64,000 nucleotides of DNA from Rhizobium mesoamericanum STM3625 (GTDB lineage: Bacteria > Pseudomonadota > Alphaproteobacteria > Rhizobiales > Rhizobiaceae): the NCBI RefSeq assembly GCF_000312665.1, contig NZ_HF536772.1, positions 1,328,382 through 1,392,381 of the forward strand. The letters are read 5' to 3'. Positions 43,655 to 51,899 of the stretch are shown here, piece by piece. Both the position numbers and the translations under genes were made by a program. How positions within the stretch are numbered: the stretch's first letter is position 1; every line of letters begins with the position of its first letter. The notes below the pieces were generated by a model that saw nothing but the letters and a program-made list of their open reading frames with translations, did no database searches and was not told the origin of the DNA.

Positions 43655-46003
43655 TCACTTTTCGCAGAGCCGCCGTCCTCCAGAATAGGGCTGATAAGTG
43701 CAGTCCGACGGCCGGAAGGAACGATAGCTGCGAGCGCAGGCGGAGATGTTGCAGGACTGCGGTGCGCCTTGGCTGTCGATCATTGCTCCTGTTGACCTCT
43801 CTCCATTCAGCGCAGACTCGGCCATCGCCTCGCGCATGAAGTCCCGCCAAATACGGGCTGGCAAGGCGCCGCCTGTGACGCCGTTCATCGGCGCGTCGTC
43901 GTCATTGCCCACCCAGACGCCGGCAACGAGTGGTTCCGTGAAGCCGACGAACCATGCATCGCGATTGTTCTGACTGGTGCCGGTCTTACCGGCTGCAAAC
44001 GTCCCTGGGTCGGCTCCCCGTCCAGTGCCGCGCTCGACCACCAACTGCAAAAGCCCGAGGAGATCGGACTGGTAGGGCGAGAGGTCGACATTTGGCCCAG
44101 CTTGTGAGCCAACCCGAAACGCTTTTGGCTGCCCCGCTGCCTGAAAGTCGATAATGCCCCAGGGCCTGACGGGCGCCTTGCCGAGATGGACAGACGCATA
44201 AGCGCTGGTCAGATCAAGCAGGTTTACTTCGGATGTACCAAGCGCCAGAGACGGCGTGTTGGAAAGCGGCGCATCGATGCCTAGCTCTCGTGCTGCGGCA
44301 ATCACATTGTCGAGCCCCACCTTTTCGGCAAGCCTCACCGTCGCGGCATTTAGTGACCGGGCGAAAGCCTCCGCAAGTGTTACCCAGCCGTGATAGCGGC
44401 CGCCGGAATTTTCTGGCGACCAGCCGTTGACGTTGACTGGCGCGTCGAGAACCCAATCAGACAAGCTGAACCCAGCCTTCAGGGCTGCGTAGTAGACGAA
44501 CAACTTGAAGGTGGAGCCCGGCTGCCGCATCGCGGTAACGGTGCGGTTGAACTGGCTTGCCTTGTAGTCGCGCCCGCCGACCATGGCAACCACTGCGCCG
44601 TCCGGGGTCATCGCAACCAACGCGGCTTGCGATGCTCCAACGGCATTTCCTTCGCGGTCCAAGGCATTTCTCACAACCCTTTCAGCGATCTGTTGCAGGT
44701 GCGGCACCAGAGTAGTGCGCATCGTGGTCGAACCTGGCGAGGAGCCGGCGATTTCGCTCGCCTGGGGCGAAATCCAATCAGCAAACCAACTTCCTGAGCG
44801 CAGTGTTGGCGTCGTCGGATGCAACTTGGCGAAGCTCGCCTTGACTTCTTCCGCCTCCGGTCCGGTGATCTTGCCATTGGCAACCATCGCATCGAGAACG
44901 ACTGACGTACGTTGCCGTGCACCTTGGAAATTGTCGATCGGATTCCATTGGCTCGGTGCGCGTAGCAGTCCCGCCAGCATCGCCGATTCTGGCAGATTGA
45001 GGGTGCCGATATCCTTGTTGAAATAGATCCGCGCCGCGGCAGGCATGCCGGTCGCGCCGGCACCAAGATAGGCGCTGTTGAGATAGCGCGTCAGGATTTC
45101 CTGCTTGCCGAGCTTCCACTCCAGCCAAACGGCAATGACGACCTCCTGTATCTTTCGTTTTATTGTCCGATCGCTGTCGAGGTACTGCAGCTTTATGAGC
45201 TGCTGGGTGATTGTACTGCCGCCCTCCACCACCGAGCCAGCTTTGAAGTTCCGCAGGAGCGCCCTTGCGATCCCTCTCGCGTCGATGCCGAAATGGTCCA
45301 TGAACCGCCGATCCTCAATTGAGAGGACGGCATCGATGAGATGCGGCGGAAACTGGTTGTACTGCGCATACGGTCCTTGGTACGGCCCCTGTCTTACCAA
45401 CGGTGCACCGTCGGCGGTTTCCAGCACCACGACAGGCTTCAAGGTCCCATCCCGGATCTCGCCCCAGGGTACGTCCTTTAGTGCCCACACCAACACGCTT
45501 CCTGCCAGCAGGAGGCCAACAAGAAAGGCCGATCCCAGAGCGATTTTCCACCAACCAGCATTAAATAATGCGTGTCTGCAGCTTTCCAGCGCCTTTGCAC
45601 TCAGACTACGAAAACCGCCCGCTGCTTTAACCAGAGCAGTCGCGAACCCCTTGCCCAGATTGCTGACAGTTGTTGCGATTTCCGGCCGGACTGGTCCGTT
45701 GAGCTTCGTCCTCAAATAGGAAGCGGCTGCCTTGGCCTTGGCCCTGGCCCAGGTTGAACTTAGCTGCAAATCATGGCCCAGCGCACGCAGTAGATTATGC
45801 GCCGCCTGCCTGCTTTGACTGAAGGATTTGTGGGGCTGTTGCGGGTGGTCGGCCTGGGGGGATGAACTGGCCCCACCCAGTAAGTCTGAGGCCGGCGCCC
45901 GCGCCGCAATATGGTCGCCAGAGAACTGCAAATTTTCCGAGCGATTGGCACTCGTGCTTGAGTCTTTAGGACCTTGGTTCGAGGGTTTGGGAGAGTTTGG
46001 CAT
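43655..46003 (-). CDS. Class A penicillin-binding protein with a BA14K-like C-terminal tail
   Basis: 782-residue bifunctional peptidoglycan synthase. A Ser/Pro-rich cytosolic N-terminus (about 1-150) precedes one membrane helix (about 155-175). The GT51 transglycosylase domain follows with EDRRFMDHFGID, GGSTITQQL and RKIQEVVIA. The transpeptidase has the serine motif STFK (RQPGSTFKLF), the SLN triad and KTGTSQ. The last 40 residues are a cysteine-rich tail: ACARSYRSFRPSDCTYQPY, then SGGRRLC. This resembles the BA14K motif of alphaproteobacterial envelope proteins. It is not in the usual mrcA context; small exported-protein genes surround it. Confidence 0.9.
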   Translation of the reverse strand: MPNSPKPSNQGPKDSSTSANRSENLQFSGDHIAARAPASDLLGGASSSPQADHPQQPHKSFSQSRQAAHNLLRALGHDLQLSSTWARAKAKAAASYLRTKLNGPVRPEIATTVSNLGKGFATALVKAAGGFRSLSAKALESCRHALFNAGWWKIALGSAFLVGLLLAGSVLVWALKDVPWGEIRDGTLKPVVVLETADGAPLVRQGPYQGPYAQYNQFPPHLIDAVLSIEDRRFMDHFGIDARGIARALLRNFKAGSVVEGGSTITQQLIKLQYLDSDRTIKRKIQEVVIAVWLEWKLGKQEILTRYLNSAYLGAGATGMPAAARIYFNKDIGTLNLPESAMLAGLLRAPSQWNPIDNFQGARQRTSVVLDAMVANGKITGPEAEEVKASFAKLHPTTPTLRSGSWFADWISPQASEIAGSSPGSTTMRTTLVPHLQQIAERVVRNALDREGNAVGASQAALVAMTPDGAVVAMVGGRDYKASQFNRTVTAMRQPGSTFKLFVYYAALKAGFSLSDWVLDAPVNVNGWSPENSGGRYHGWVTLAEAFARSLNAATVRLAEKVGLDNVIAAARELGIDAPLSNTPSLALGTSEVNLLDLTSAYASVHLGKAPVRPWGIIDFQAAGQPKAFRVGSQAGPNVDLSPYQSDLLGLLQLVVERGTGRGADPGTFAAGKTGTSQNNRDAWFVGFTEPLVAGVWVGNDDDAPMNGVTGGALPARIWRDFMREAMAESALNGERSTGAMIDSQGAPQSCNISACARSYRSFRPSDCTYQPYSGGRRLCEK

Positions 46004-46220
46004 CGGTTACCGCTAAAATGCTCTTCCCGAAAGTAGCGCGAGCTTATACCGCGGCAATGCTAAATGATCCATCGTAAGAGGCGGCCGCATAGCGTGTTCG
46101 CCGAGCGCGACCGTTCCGCACGCGATGCGCCTGACCAGGTCTACGGGCCGCCTTCCAGAAAGCAGTGTTTACGGTGTGCGAACGGATGCCCCCGCCCGGC
46201 CGTCCTCGATGCCGCTTCAG

Positions 46221-47063
46221 CTATTCGGTAGGAGCGGGGGTTGGCTCCTCAATGGGCGCCGTGGGCACTTCTGCCGGCACGATGGGCTCCTCGGCCGCAG
46301 TTGGCTCTTCTACCGGTGCCGTAGGCTCCACCACTACTACGACAGGAGCTGCAGGTTCCTCGACCGGGCCTGCAGGCTGCGAGCTGGCAAGGTCATCGCG
46401 AATCTGATCGATCTTTCCTTCAGCATCGCCAACTCCGAGGATATTCTTGGCCTCCTCAAGGGCCGCCGGGCTGATGCTGCCTTTATTAGACGCGCTCGCC
46501 AATGCTTCTTCAAGAGCGGCATCGCCCAGGACCGGATCATCAGCCGCAGGCGCGACGCCGTTATCGAGCTCATACTGGGCGTACGCCAAGGCATAGGCCT
46601 TGATGGCTGCCATACGGGGGGAAGAGGTATTCATCAGCGCCCTGTAATTCCTGTTGAGCGAATTCAGACCTCCAAGCTGCGCCCTCAGGTTCTTCTCCTT
46701 GTCAGCACTGGCTGTCACTGTCTCGCTGGTCTTGGGCGGCCGCGATGATTTGTGGTTCTCATGACCTGATTGCGATTTTGATGCGCCTGTGCCCTTAGAA
46801 CCTGCACTGCCGTGGCCTGAGTTACCGCGATTGCCACTGCTTTGGCCGCCGCTGTGGTTTTCGCTGTTGCCATGGCCGCCACTATTGCCGCCACCGTGGC
46901 TTCCGCCACCCCCGCCGTTACCGCCGCCATTGCCGCCACCGTTACCTCCACCGTTGCCGCCGCCTTTTGCCAGCGCAGCGCCATGGATCCCGACAAGAGT
47001 GACCGGTGAAACGGCAACAGCCAAGGAGAGGGCTGCTAGAGATGCCAGTGTGGATAGACGCAT
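46221..47063 (-). CDS. Secreted GGGN-repeat protein with Pro/Glu-rich C-terminus
   Basis: 280 residues. Signal peptide MRLSTLASLAALSLAVAVSP, ending near AALAK. It is followed by low-complexity GGGN repeats and Gly/His/Ser/Asn-rich sequence (about 38-105), then a helical central domain (LNSLNRNYRALMNTSSPRMA) with a conserved-looking YALAYAQYELDNG segment. A C-terminal P/E/V/A repeat region (VEEPTA, PAEVPTAPIEEP) ends the protein. A similar layout is common in uncharacterised rhizobial surface proteins. A GGACCTAGGTCC element lies about 77 bp upstream. Confidence 0.75.
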   Translation of the reverse strand: MRLSTLASLAALSLAVAVSPVTLVGIHGAALAKGGGNGGGNGGGNGGGNGGGGGSHGGGNSGGHGNSENHSGGQSSGNRGNSGHGSAGSKGTGASKSQSGHENHKSSRPPKTSETVTASADKEKNLRAQLGGLNSLNRNYRALMNTSSPRMAAIKAYALAYAQYELDNGVAPAADDPVLGDAALEEALASASNKGSISPAALEEAKNILGVGDAEGKIDQIRDDLASSQPAGPVEEPAAPVVVVVEPTAPVEEPTAAEEPIVPAEVPTAPIEEPTPAPTE

Positions 47064-47727
47064 AGTATTCTCCAGATCCAATGAATTGGCTGGAAGGTAC
47101 ACGTTGTTGATCCGCTGTCATCGGGCGAAAGTCCCAAGCTGATCGGACCTAGGTCCAATATTCAGAAACAACATCAACAACGTATTAAGGCCAGGGCATG
47201 AGGGGCGGCCTTGCAAAAGTGCACGCGCAGACCGGGGGAAAGAAGCGCCACGGAAGCTCTTGGTGCGGTCGCGTTTGAACATGCCTAGCCCCTCCTCGCC
47301 ATCCGGCGCCACGACACCGAAGCCAGACGTGATCCCGAAGCAGCCTTCACAGAAGCGCTTCACCAACTGGAATTGGCCGGCCGTCGTGAAGGGGATCAAT
47401 GCATGGGGAGCCCTTCCACGAGTTGTGGAATAACTGCTTGATCCACATTGCAGCGCGCTCCTTGCAACGAGCGCGACTGCAAGCTCCTTGTCATGGAGAA
47501 GAGCAGTGGGCGGTCGAATGGGGAGAGCTTCCATCCCCTCCATCAACTGAACGTCTTAGCGCTGCAATCCTTTATCGGGATGTAGCGGGAGAACCCAACT
47601 GCGGGTTGGTGAGCCGCGGTGGAAAGCGAGGCGAGTCGGGTGGCGGCCGTCAAGTGTTCGTGATGGCCCTCGTATCTGCTTGATGGCGCGCCATTTTCTC
47701 TGCACGCATAGTGCGGCGAGGAATAGT
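47064..47727. other. 664-bp gene-poor stretch with the second GGACCTAGGTCC copy
   Basis: Apart from the 20-bp site at 47140-47159 and a 12-bp palindrome ATGGCGCGCCAT (47683-47694) just upstream of the next gene, nothing was recognised. Frames at 47118-47546 and 47399-47683 lack ribosome sites or domains. Confidence 0.5.
47140..47159 (-). repeat. 20-bp inverted-repeat element, copy 2
   Basis: TGATCGGACCTAGGTCCAAT, the exact reverse complement of 42801-42820, placed about 77 bp upstream of the GGGN-repeat protein gene. Confidence 0.65.
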
Positions 47728-47913
47728 ATGAACAAATTTCAGACGCTGGTTGCAGCTGGAATGCTGATCGGTCTGGCCGCGGTTGCGTCAGCCTGCACGG
47801 CGTCCCCGCGCAGTTCGAACCCGCCCGATTACCAATACCAGCCAAGGACTTCAGTGAACCCGGCCTGCGCAGACGGTTTCCGACCGAGCAATGATAGGTC
47901 TTGCAGTTACTGA
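47728..47913 (+). CDS. Small lipoprotein
   Basis: 61 residues. Signal peptide MNKFQTLVAAGMLIGLAAVA with lipobox ASAC (Cys at about 23). The short mature part carries Pro/Tyr and two further cysteines (NPACADGFRPSNDRSCSY). GAGGAA lies upstream of the ATG. An upstream in-frame extension is not supported. Function unknown. Confidence 0.7.
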   Translation: MNKFQTLVAAGMLIGLAAVASACTASPRSSNPPDYQYQPRTSVNPACADGFRPSNDRSCSY

Positions 47914-48313
47914 GCGAACTATTCCACGTTGGCGCGAGGTGTAACCCCTTCAAGTGCTCGAACATCAGATCCGCAACTTGCAGGCATTCAGTTTGAGTTT
48001 CGCACCCCCGCAGGAGGCTGGTGCGTGACACGCCGGCCGGGAGGGTAGCGATGGCGTCACGCGTTGTCGCCCGCTACTAGTTTTCTTGACGCATCATTTG
48101 CTCGGCTCGGTCATGAGGAGCGTACTCTTTTATTCGCCGGCCGCCGACCGGCACCGCCCTCTGCCAACGGAGAGCCGCTCGATCGAAAGGTCGGGCGGTT
48201 TTTTCATGCGCCATCGTGATCCAGCACAGGAAGCCGGCCGGGGTACCGCGCGCAGCCGTTCATTGGAGGTTAATGCCGATTAACCCAGCCTCGCAGGCTG
48301 AAAGGATGTTCCG
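47914..48313. other. Intergenic region with leader hairpins at its right end
   Basis: 400 bp without a gene. A weak GC-hairpin followed by six T lies at about 48176-48205 (plus strand). The paired inverted repeats at 48268-48300 lead the next gene. Confidence 0.45.
48268..48300 (+). promoter_or_regulatory. Two adjacent inverted repeats in the leader of the small Tyr-rich protein gene
   Basis: GGTTAATgccgATTAACC (48268-48285) is followed immediately by CAGCCTcgcAGGCTG (48286-48300), then the AAAGGA ribosome site and ATG at 48314. The first could be an operator; the second is an RNA hairpin abutting the ribosome site and could limit translation. Confidence 0.45.
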
Positions 48314-48628
48314 ATGATGAATAAGCTCTTGCCCGCACTCGCTGCCATGATCCTGGCTGGATCTTTCGCCCTGCCGCTTAACGCTGCACCGATCGTCGTG
48401 CCAGAGGCACTCCCGATGCATGCCACCGACGTCGAGCAGGTCAAACACCGCGGCCACGGTAATGGATATGCATATGGCCACTGGAAGGACCGGCGGTACG
48501 CTTATCGCGACTGCCGGTACTACGGCTCGTGCTACCGTCCACGGTATTACGGCTATCCCCCGTACGCCTATCGCGACTATTACCCATATCATCGTCGGTC
48601 AGGTGTGACCATGTATCTTGATTTTTAG
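48314..48628 (+). CDS. Small secreted Tyr/Arg-rich protein
   Basis: 104 residues. Signal peptide MMNKLLPALAAMILAGSFAL ending at LNA. The mature part contains HRGHGNGYAYGHWKDRRYAY and many Tyr/Pro/Arg, with two cysteines in RDCRYYGSCYR. Similar short proteins occur in many Rhizobiales with no assigned role. AAAGGA precedes two adjacent ATG codons. Composition resembles the protein at 42446-42712, suggesting the same envelope niche. Confidence 0.75.
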   Translation: MMNKLLPALAAMILAGSFALPLNAAPIVVPEALPMHATDVEQVKHRGHGNGYAYGHWKDRRYAYRDCRYYGSCYRPRYYGYPPYAYRDYYPYHRRSGVTMYLDF

Positions 48629-48764
48629 TCGGCAGTCCTCTGGCTGCCAACCTTGGCGACCACAGGACGAGAGACTGGAGCCGTCGGCGCGAATGCCGGG
48701 GGCGTATTTACGAGCCGCCGTTGCTCTGCTGCATTAGAAATGCCTTAACTTTCTTGCTCCACCA

Positions 48765-48856
48765 TCACGATTGTCACTATGGGTTATCGTGACAGGCATC
48801 ATCAACATGACTAAAAGGCTCGTCTCCAGTTTCTTGTGCCGAGCCTTTTCTTTTTT
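48765..48856 (+). ncRNA. Candidate small RNA ending in a strong intrinsic terminator
   Basis: TCACGAT (48765-48771) pairs with ATCGTGA (48786-48792). AAAAGGCTCG (48813-48822) then pairs perfectly with CGAGCCTTTT (48840-48849), followed by CTTTTTT. The terminator is about 190 bp beyond the nearest upstream gene. It may end a short independent RNA or the upstream gene's transcript. Confidence 0.45.
48813..48856 (+). terminator. Rho-independent terminator
   Basis: Perfect 10-bp stem AAAAGGCTCG / CGAGCCTTTT with a 17-nt loop and trailing CTTTTTT on the plus strand. Confidence 0.8.
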
Positions 48857-49308
48857 CTACTTAAAGCTCGGCGCCGGTGGCACAGAGCCCTTCTTGGCTG
48901 TTTCTCTGGGGAATGGACTCCAGCAGGCAACAAACCTGCCGAAGCTGTTGCACGTCCCAGCGCGCGGAGCGCCTAATAGTTCCACGTGCACAGGAACTGC
49001 AGCGTCGGCAAAAAGCAAGCCTGGCGGATCGGGAAATCCACGCCGGGCCGTGAGCGGACCGCTGGGCAGATGCTTGGTCCTACAGCATGTTCGTAGCATT
49101 GCGTGCTAGAAACTGACAGCGGCGAAGAACCGGAAACACGGCTCACCTTTCCCGTCGCCGGACGCCTCTCGATGCCAAGTATTTTACGAGAACCGCTCTG
49201 ATGGCAAAGCACGCGTACGCATGACGACCAGGTGACGACCGGAGAACTGGGCTGTCGGAGGATCTTGAAAAGCCGCCCGGTCAAGTTGGTGATTTACTAA
49301 AAGAAAAG

Positions 49309-49384
49309 TGGTGCCGCTTACGTGACTCGAACACGTGACCCCATCATTACGAATGATGTGCTCTACCGACTGAGCTAAAGCGGC
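49309..49384 (-). tRNA. tRNA-Thr (anticodon CGT)
   Basis: 76-nt cloverleaf on the minus strand, with CCA encoded. Acceptor GCCGCTT / AAGCGGC, D arm GCTC...GAGC, anticodon stem CATCA / TGATG with loop TTCGTAA (anticodon CGT, reading ACG), and T arm around GTTCGAGTC. No integrase or repeat marks it as an integration site here. Confidence 0.96.
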
Positions 49385-49513
49385 AATCCCTGCGGCCGAA
49401 CGATGCGGCCCGCGATTTGCATGGGGCTGATACAGGCATTGTTTGAAGATTTCAAGCGCCCTGTCATCTCTTCGGCAAAAAAGAAGGGTGTTGTGGAAAT
49501 CTGTGGCTAGCCG

Positions 49514-50473
49514 CTAAAGCAACAGGCGCGTCCGGGCGGCGGTATATTCTGCCTCGAGCCGGTCGACGAGCTTGCTGACCGGTTCGATCGCCTTGATGAC
49601 GCCGATTCCCTGACCGCTGCCCCAAATATCCTTCCAGGCCTTGGCGCCGCCGACGGCCTGTTCGAAGTCCATCTTTGTGGGATCGGCGGCCGGCAGGTTA
49701 TCCGGGTCGAGGCCGACGGCCTTCACCGACGGTTTCAGGTAATTACCGTGTACGCCAGTGAAGTAGTTGGAATAGACGATGTCGTTTGCCATGCCGTCGA
49801 CAATGGCCTGCTTGTAGGCTTCCGAGGCGCGGGCTTCTTCGGTCGCGATGAACGGAGAGCCGACATAGGCCATGTCGGCTCCCATGGCCTGTGCTGCGAG
49901 GATGGCGCCGCCATTGGCAATCGCGCCGGCAAGCAACAGCGGCCCGTCGAACCATTCGCGGATTTCCTGGACAAGGGCAAAGGGCGAAAGCGTACCGGCA
50001 TGGCCCCCCGCACCGGCCGCAACTGCGATCAGCCCGTCAGCGCCCTTGCGGATGGCCGAGTTCGCATGACGATTGTTGATGACGTCGTGGAGCACGATGC
50101 CGCCGTAGGAATGCACGGCGGCGTTCACCTCGGGCACGGCGCCAAGCGAGGAGATAACAACCGGCACCTTGTACTTGACGCAGAGCCGGAGGTCATGTTC
50201 GAGCCGTTTGTTCGACATATGGACGATCTGGTTGACGGCAAACGGAGAAGCCGGGCGTCCGGGGTTTGCGGCGTTGTGCGCAGCGAGATCTTCGGTGATC
50301 ATGGCAAGCCATTCGTCGAGCTGGCTCTCCGGCCGGGCGTTCAGCGCCGGAAAGGCGCCCACGATCCCGGCCTTGCACTGCGCCAGCGTCAGCGCTGGGT
50401 GCGAAATGATGAAGAGCGGCGAGGCGACGACCGGCAATCTTAGATTTTGGATCAGGATCGGGGGTAGGGCCAT
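49514..50473 (-). CDS. Nitronate monooxygenase / NAD(P)H-dependent flavin oxidoreductase
   Basis: 319-residue FMN-binding TIM-barrel of the 2-nitropropane dioxygenase family. It starts with RLPVVASPLFIISHPALTLAQCKAGIVGA, and has GAGGHAGTLSPFALVQEIR (FMN phosphate region), AIANGGAILAAQAMGADMAYVGSPF, and FTGVHGNYLKPS. Nitronate oxidation is the family reaction; the physiological substrate is often unknown. A near-perfect palindrome with TTGACGTTT arms is 14 bp upstream of the start, shared with fadD, which hints at a role near fatty-acid or branched-chain metabolism. Confidence 0.87.
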   Translation of the reverse strand: MALPPILIQNLRLPVVASPLFIISHPALTLAQCKAGIVGAFPALNARPESQLDEWLAMITEDLAAHNAANPGRPASPFAVNQIVHMSNKRLEHDLRLCVKYKVPVVISSLGAVPEVNAAVHSYGGIVLHDVINNRHANSAIRKGADGLIAVAAGAGGHAGTLSPFALVQEIREWFDGPLLLAGAIANGGAILAAQAMGADMAYVGSPFIATEEARASEAYKQAIVDGMANDIVYSNYFTGVHGNYLKPSVKAVGLDPDNLPAADPTKMDFEQAVGGAKAWKDIWGSGQGIGVIKAIEPVSKLVDRLEAEYTAARTRLLL

Positions 50474-50486
50474 GAGACACCATCAA

Positions 50487-50508
50487 TTGACGTTTACGAA
50501 AACGTCAA
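50487..50508. promoter_or_regulatory. Palindromic operator upstream of the nitronate monooxygenase gene
   Basis: TTGACGTTT, acga, AAACGTCAA: 9-bp perfect arms around a 4-bp centre. The left half plus centre (TTGACGTTTACG) is identical to the element upstream of fadD at 8358-8373. Distance to the start codon (14 bp) suits repression. Confidence 0.65.
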
Positions 50509-50725
50509 TGTGATAGCAGAGACTTCAGCATAGGAAAAGCTCGCTCTATCGATTCCGCAAAGATCGGCTATTCTTGTAAGGACATAAGACCGCGTGCGAC
50601 TACCTCGTGTTATCCCCTGCCGATGTGACCCGCTAGCCGGGCGAGGCTTGCGATTTGATGTGGCAGCGGTTACCGCATTTACGAACTGTTAGGTACTGGC
50701 CCAGTCTCAGAAAAAAGGACCGGAC

Positions 50726-51898
50726 GTGAGCGGATTAGAAACGGCTATCAGAACGGCGCTCAGCAATGCCGATCGCGACAATCCCGAAGTCCGTGCAAAG
50801 ATTTATCAGTCCGCGCGTCAGGCTCTCGAAGCCGGTCTTCGCAAACAGGACATCACCGACACGGAAGCGGTCGCCTATCACCGCCACCGGCTCGAAACAA
50901 CGATCCACACGATCGAAGCCGAGGAGCGCGAGCGTCTTCATCCGCGCCAAGGACCGCCGGAAGTTCCCGTTCCACCCGTGGTGGAAGTAAAGGAGCCTGT
51001 TGCTCATGTTGCACCGGAAGAGGTGACGAGCGTTTCGGTTCGCGGCGAGACTCGCGGGCATTCAGTCACGGATCCACGCTTCGATGATGAATCCAGCCTC
51101 GCCGGCGTACATGCCGGCAGCGCTGATCATCTCGGCGTCACGCCGGTTGCTGAGGTGCCCACGGAACGAAAGCCGGCGCAGATGGACTTCCGGCCGGAGC
51201 GCGCGGCGGTTCGTCGCAAACCTCGCAAGTTCTTCTCCCGGCTGCTTGTCGCCTGCGTTCTTCTCGCCTTTATCGGCATGGGCGCCTGGTGGGTGTATTC
51301 TTCGGGCCTGCTGAAGAGTGCGGCCGAGCGGGATACGAGCGTCGCCAATCCGCCGGCGAGCACCCAGCCCGAGGATTTCAATGGCAACGACAATGCCACT
51401 GCGGGCGACAATGCCGCGCCTGTCACGATAGACCCGCAGAACTCGTTTTCTGCCGATTGGATCGCGGTTTTCAGTCCTTCCGAGGTGGATAAGATCAAGA
51501 CTGGCGCACAATCACAAATTCAGAAGGTCGCCGAAAACGATGGTCCCGCGGTGCGCCTGATCTCGCAGAGCAGCAGCAGCGATGGCAATGTCAGCATCAG
51601 CATACCAGCCGATGTGCTGCAGCAACTAGCCGGCAAGTCTTCGACGATCGCCATCACGCTGCAATCGACTTCCGATGAACCAACGCAGATTACGGTGGAA
51701 TGCGATTTTCAGTCGCTCGGGGACTGTGCCCGCCACCGGTTTACTGTCACCCGGCAAAAGTCAGATGTGTTGCTGCAGGTTCGCTTCGACCGCTCGCTTG
51801 CTCCGAACTCCGCCGGCAGCCTGATGATCAACACTGACGTCGATGGCAAGGCGCGCGGCATCAACCTGTACGCAGTTAGGATCCTGCCGGGGCAGTAA
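50726..51898 (+). CDS. Membrane-anchored protein of unknown function
   Basis: 390 residues from a GTG start with AAGGA upstream. The N-terminal 70 residues are helical and charged (QSARQALEAGLRK, then RHRLETTIHTIEAEERERL). A Pro/Val/Glu-rich linker follows, and a single membrane helix lies at about 171-193 (LLVACVLLAFIGMGAWWV). The C-terminal 190 residues form a predicted beta-rich domain, probably periplasmic. Cys pair in ECDFQSLGDCARH. I do not recognise the family; such proteins seem conserved in Rhizobiaceae. It converges on the ppk2 gene with 1 bp between stops. Confidence 0.7.
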   Translation: MSGLETAIRTALSNADRDNPEVRAKIYQSARQALEAGLRKQDITDTEAVAYHRHRLETTIHTIEAEERERLHPRQGPPEVPVPPVVEVKEPVAHVAPEEVTSVSVRGETRGHSVTDPRFDDESSLAGVHAGSADHLGVTPVAEVPTERKPAQMDFRPERAAVRRKPRKFFSRLLVACVLLAFIGMGAWWVYSSGLLKSAAERDTSVANPPASTQPEDFNGNDNATAGDNAAPVTIDPQNSFSADWIAVFSPSEVDKIKTGAQSQIQKVAENDGPAVRLISQSSSSDGNVSISIPADVLQQLAGKSSTIAITLQSTSDEPTQITVECDFQSLGDCARHRFTVTRQKSDVLLQVRFDRSLAPNSAGSLMINTDVDGKARGINLYAVRILPGQ

Positions 51899-51899
51899 G

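Larger units (their letters stand above)
48629..49308. other. 680-bp gene-poor region with a candidate small RNA
   Basis: No protein-coding gene supported. The stretch 48765-48856 holds two stem-loops and a T-rich end (listed separately). The rest, 48860-49300, shows nothing recognisable. Confidence 0.5.

Noticed and set aside
43424..43795. 123-codon plus-strand frame at the 3' end of the PBP gene
   Set aside because: The first part looks protein-like, but half of it is antisense to the PBP C-terminus and no family is recognisable.
46125..46748. 207-codon plus-strand frame over the GGGN-repeat protein gene
   Set aside because: Antisense shadow; the minus-strand protein has a signal peptide and structured repeats.
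46794..46980. Apparent tandem repeat array resembling a CRISPR or minisatellite
   Set aside because: It is the coding sequence of the GGGN/Gly-rich region of an exported protein, with short codon-level repeats and no unique spacers.
47683..47694. 12-bp palindrome ATGGCGCGCCAT before the small lipoprotein gene
   Set aside because: Single GC-rich occurrence; short enough to arise by chance and with no second copy noticed.
49309..49384. tRNA-Thr as an integration site for a genomic island
   Set aside because: No integrase gene and no repeat of the tRNA 3' end was seen within the window.
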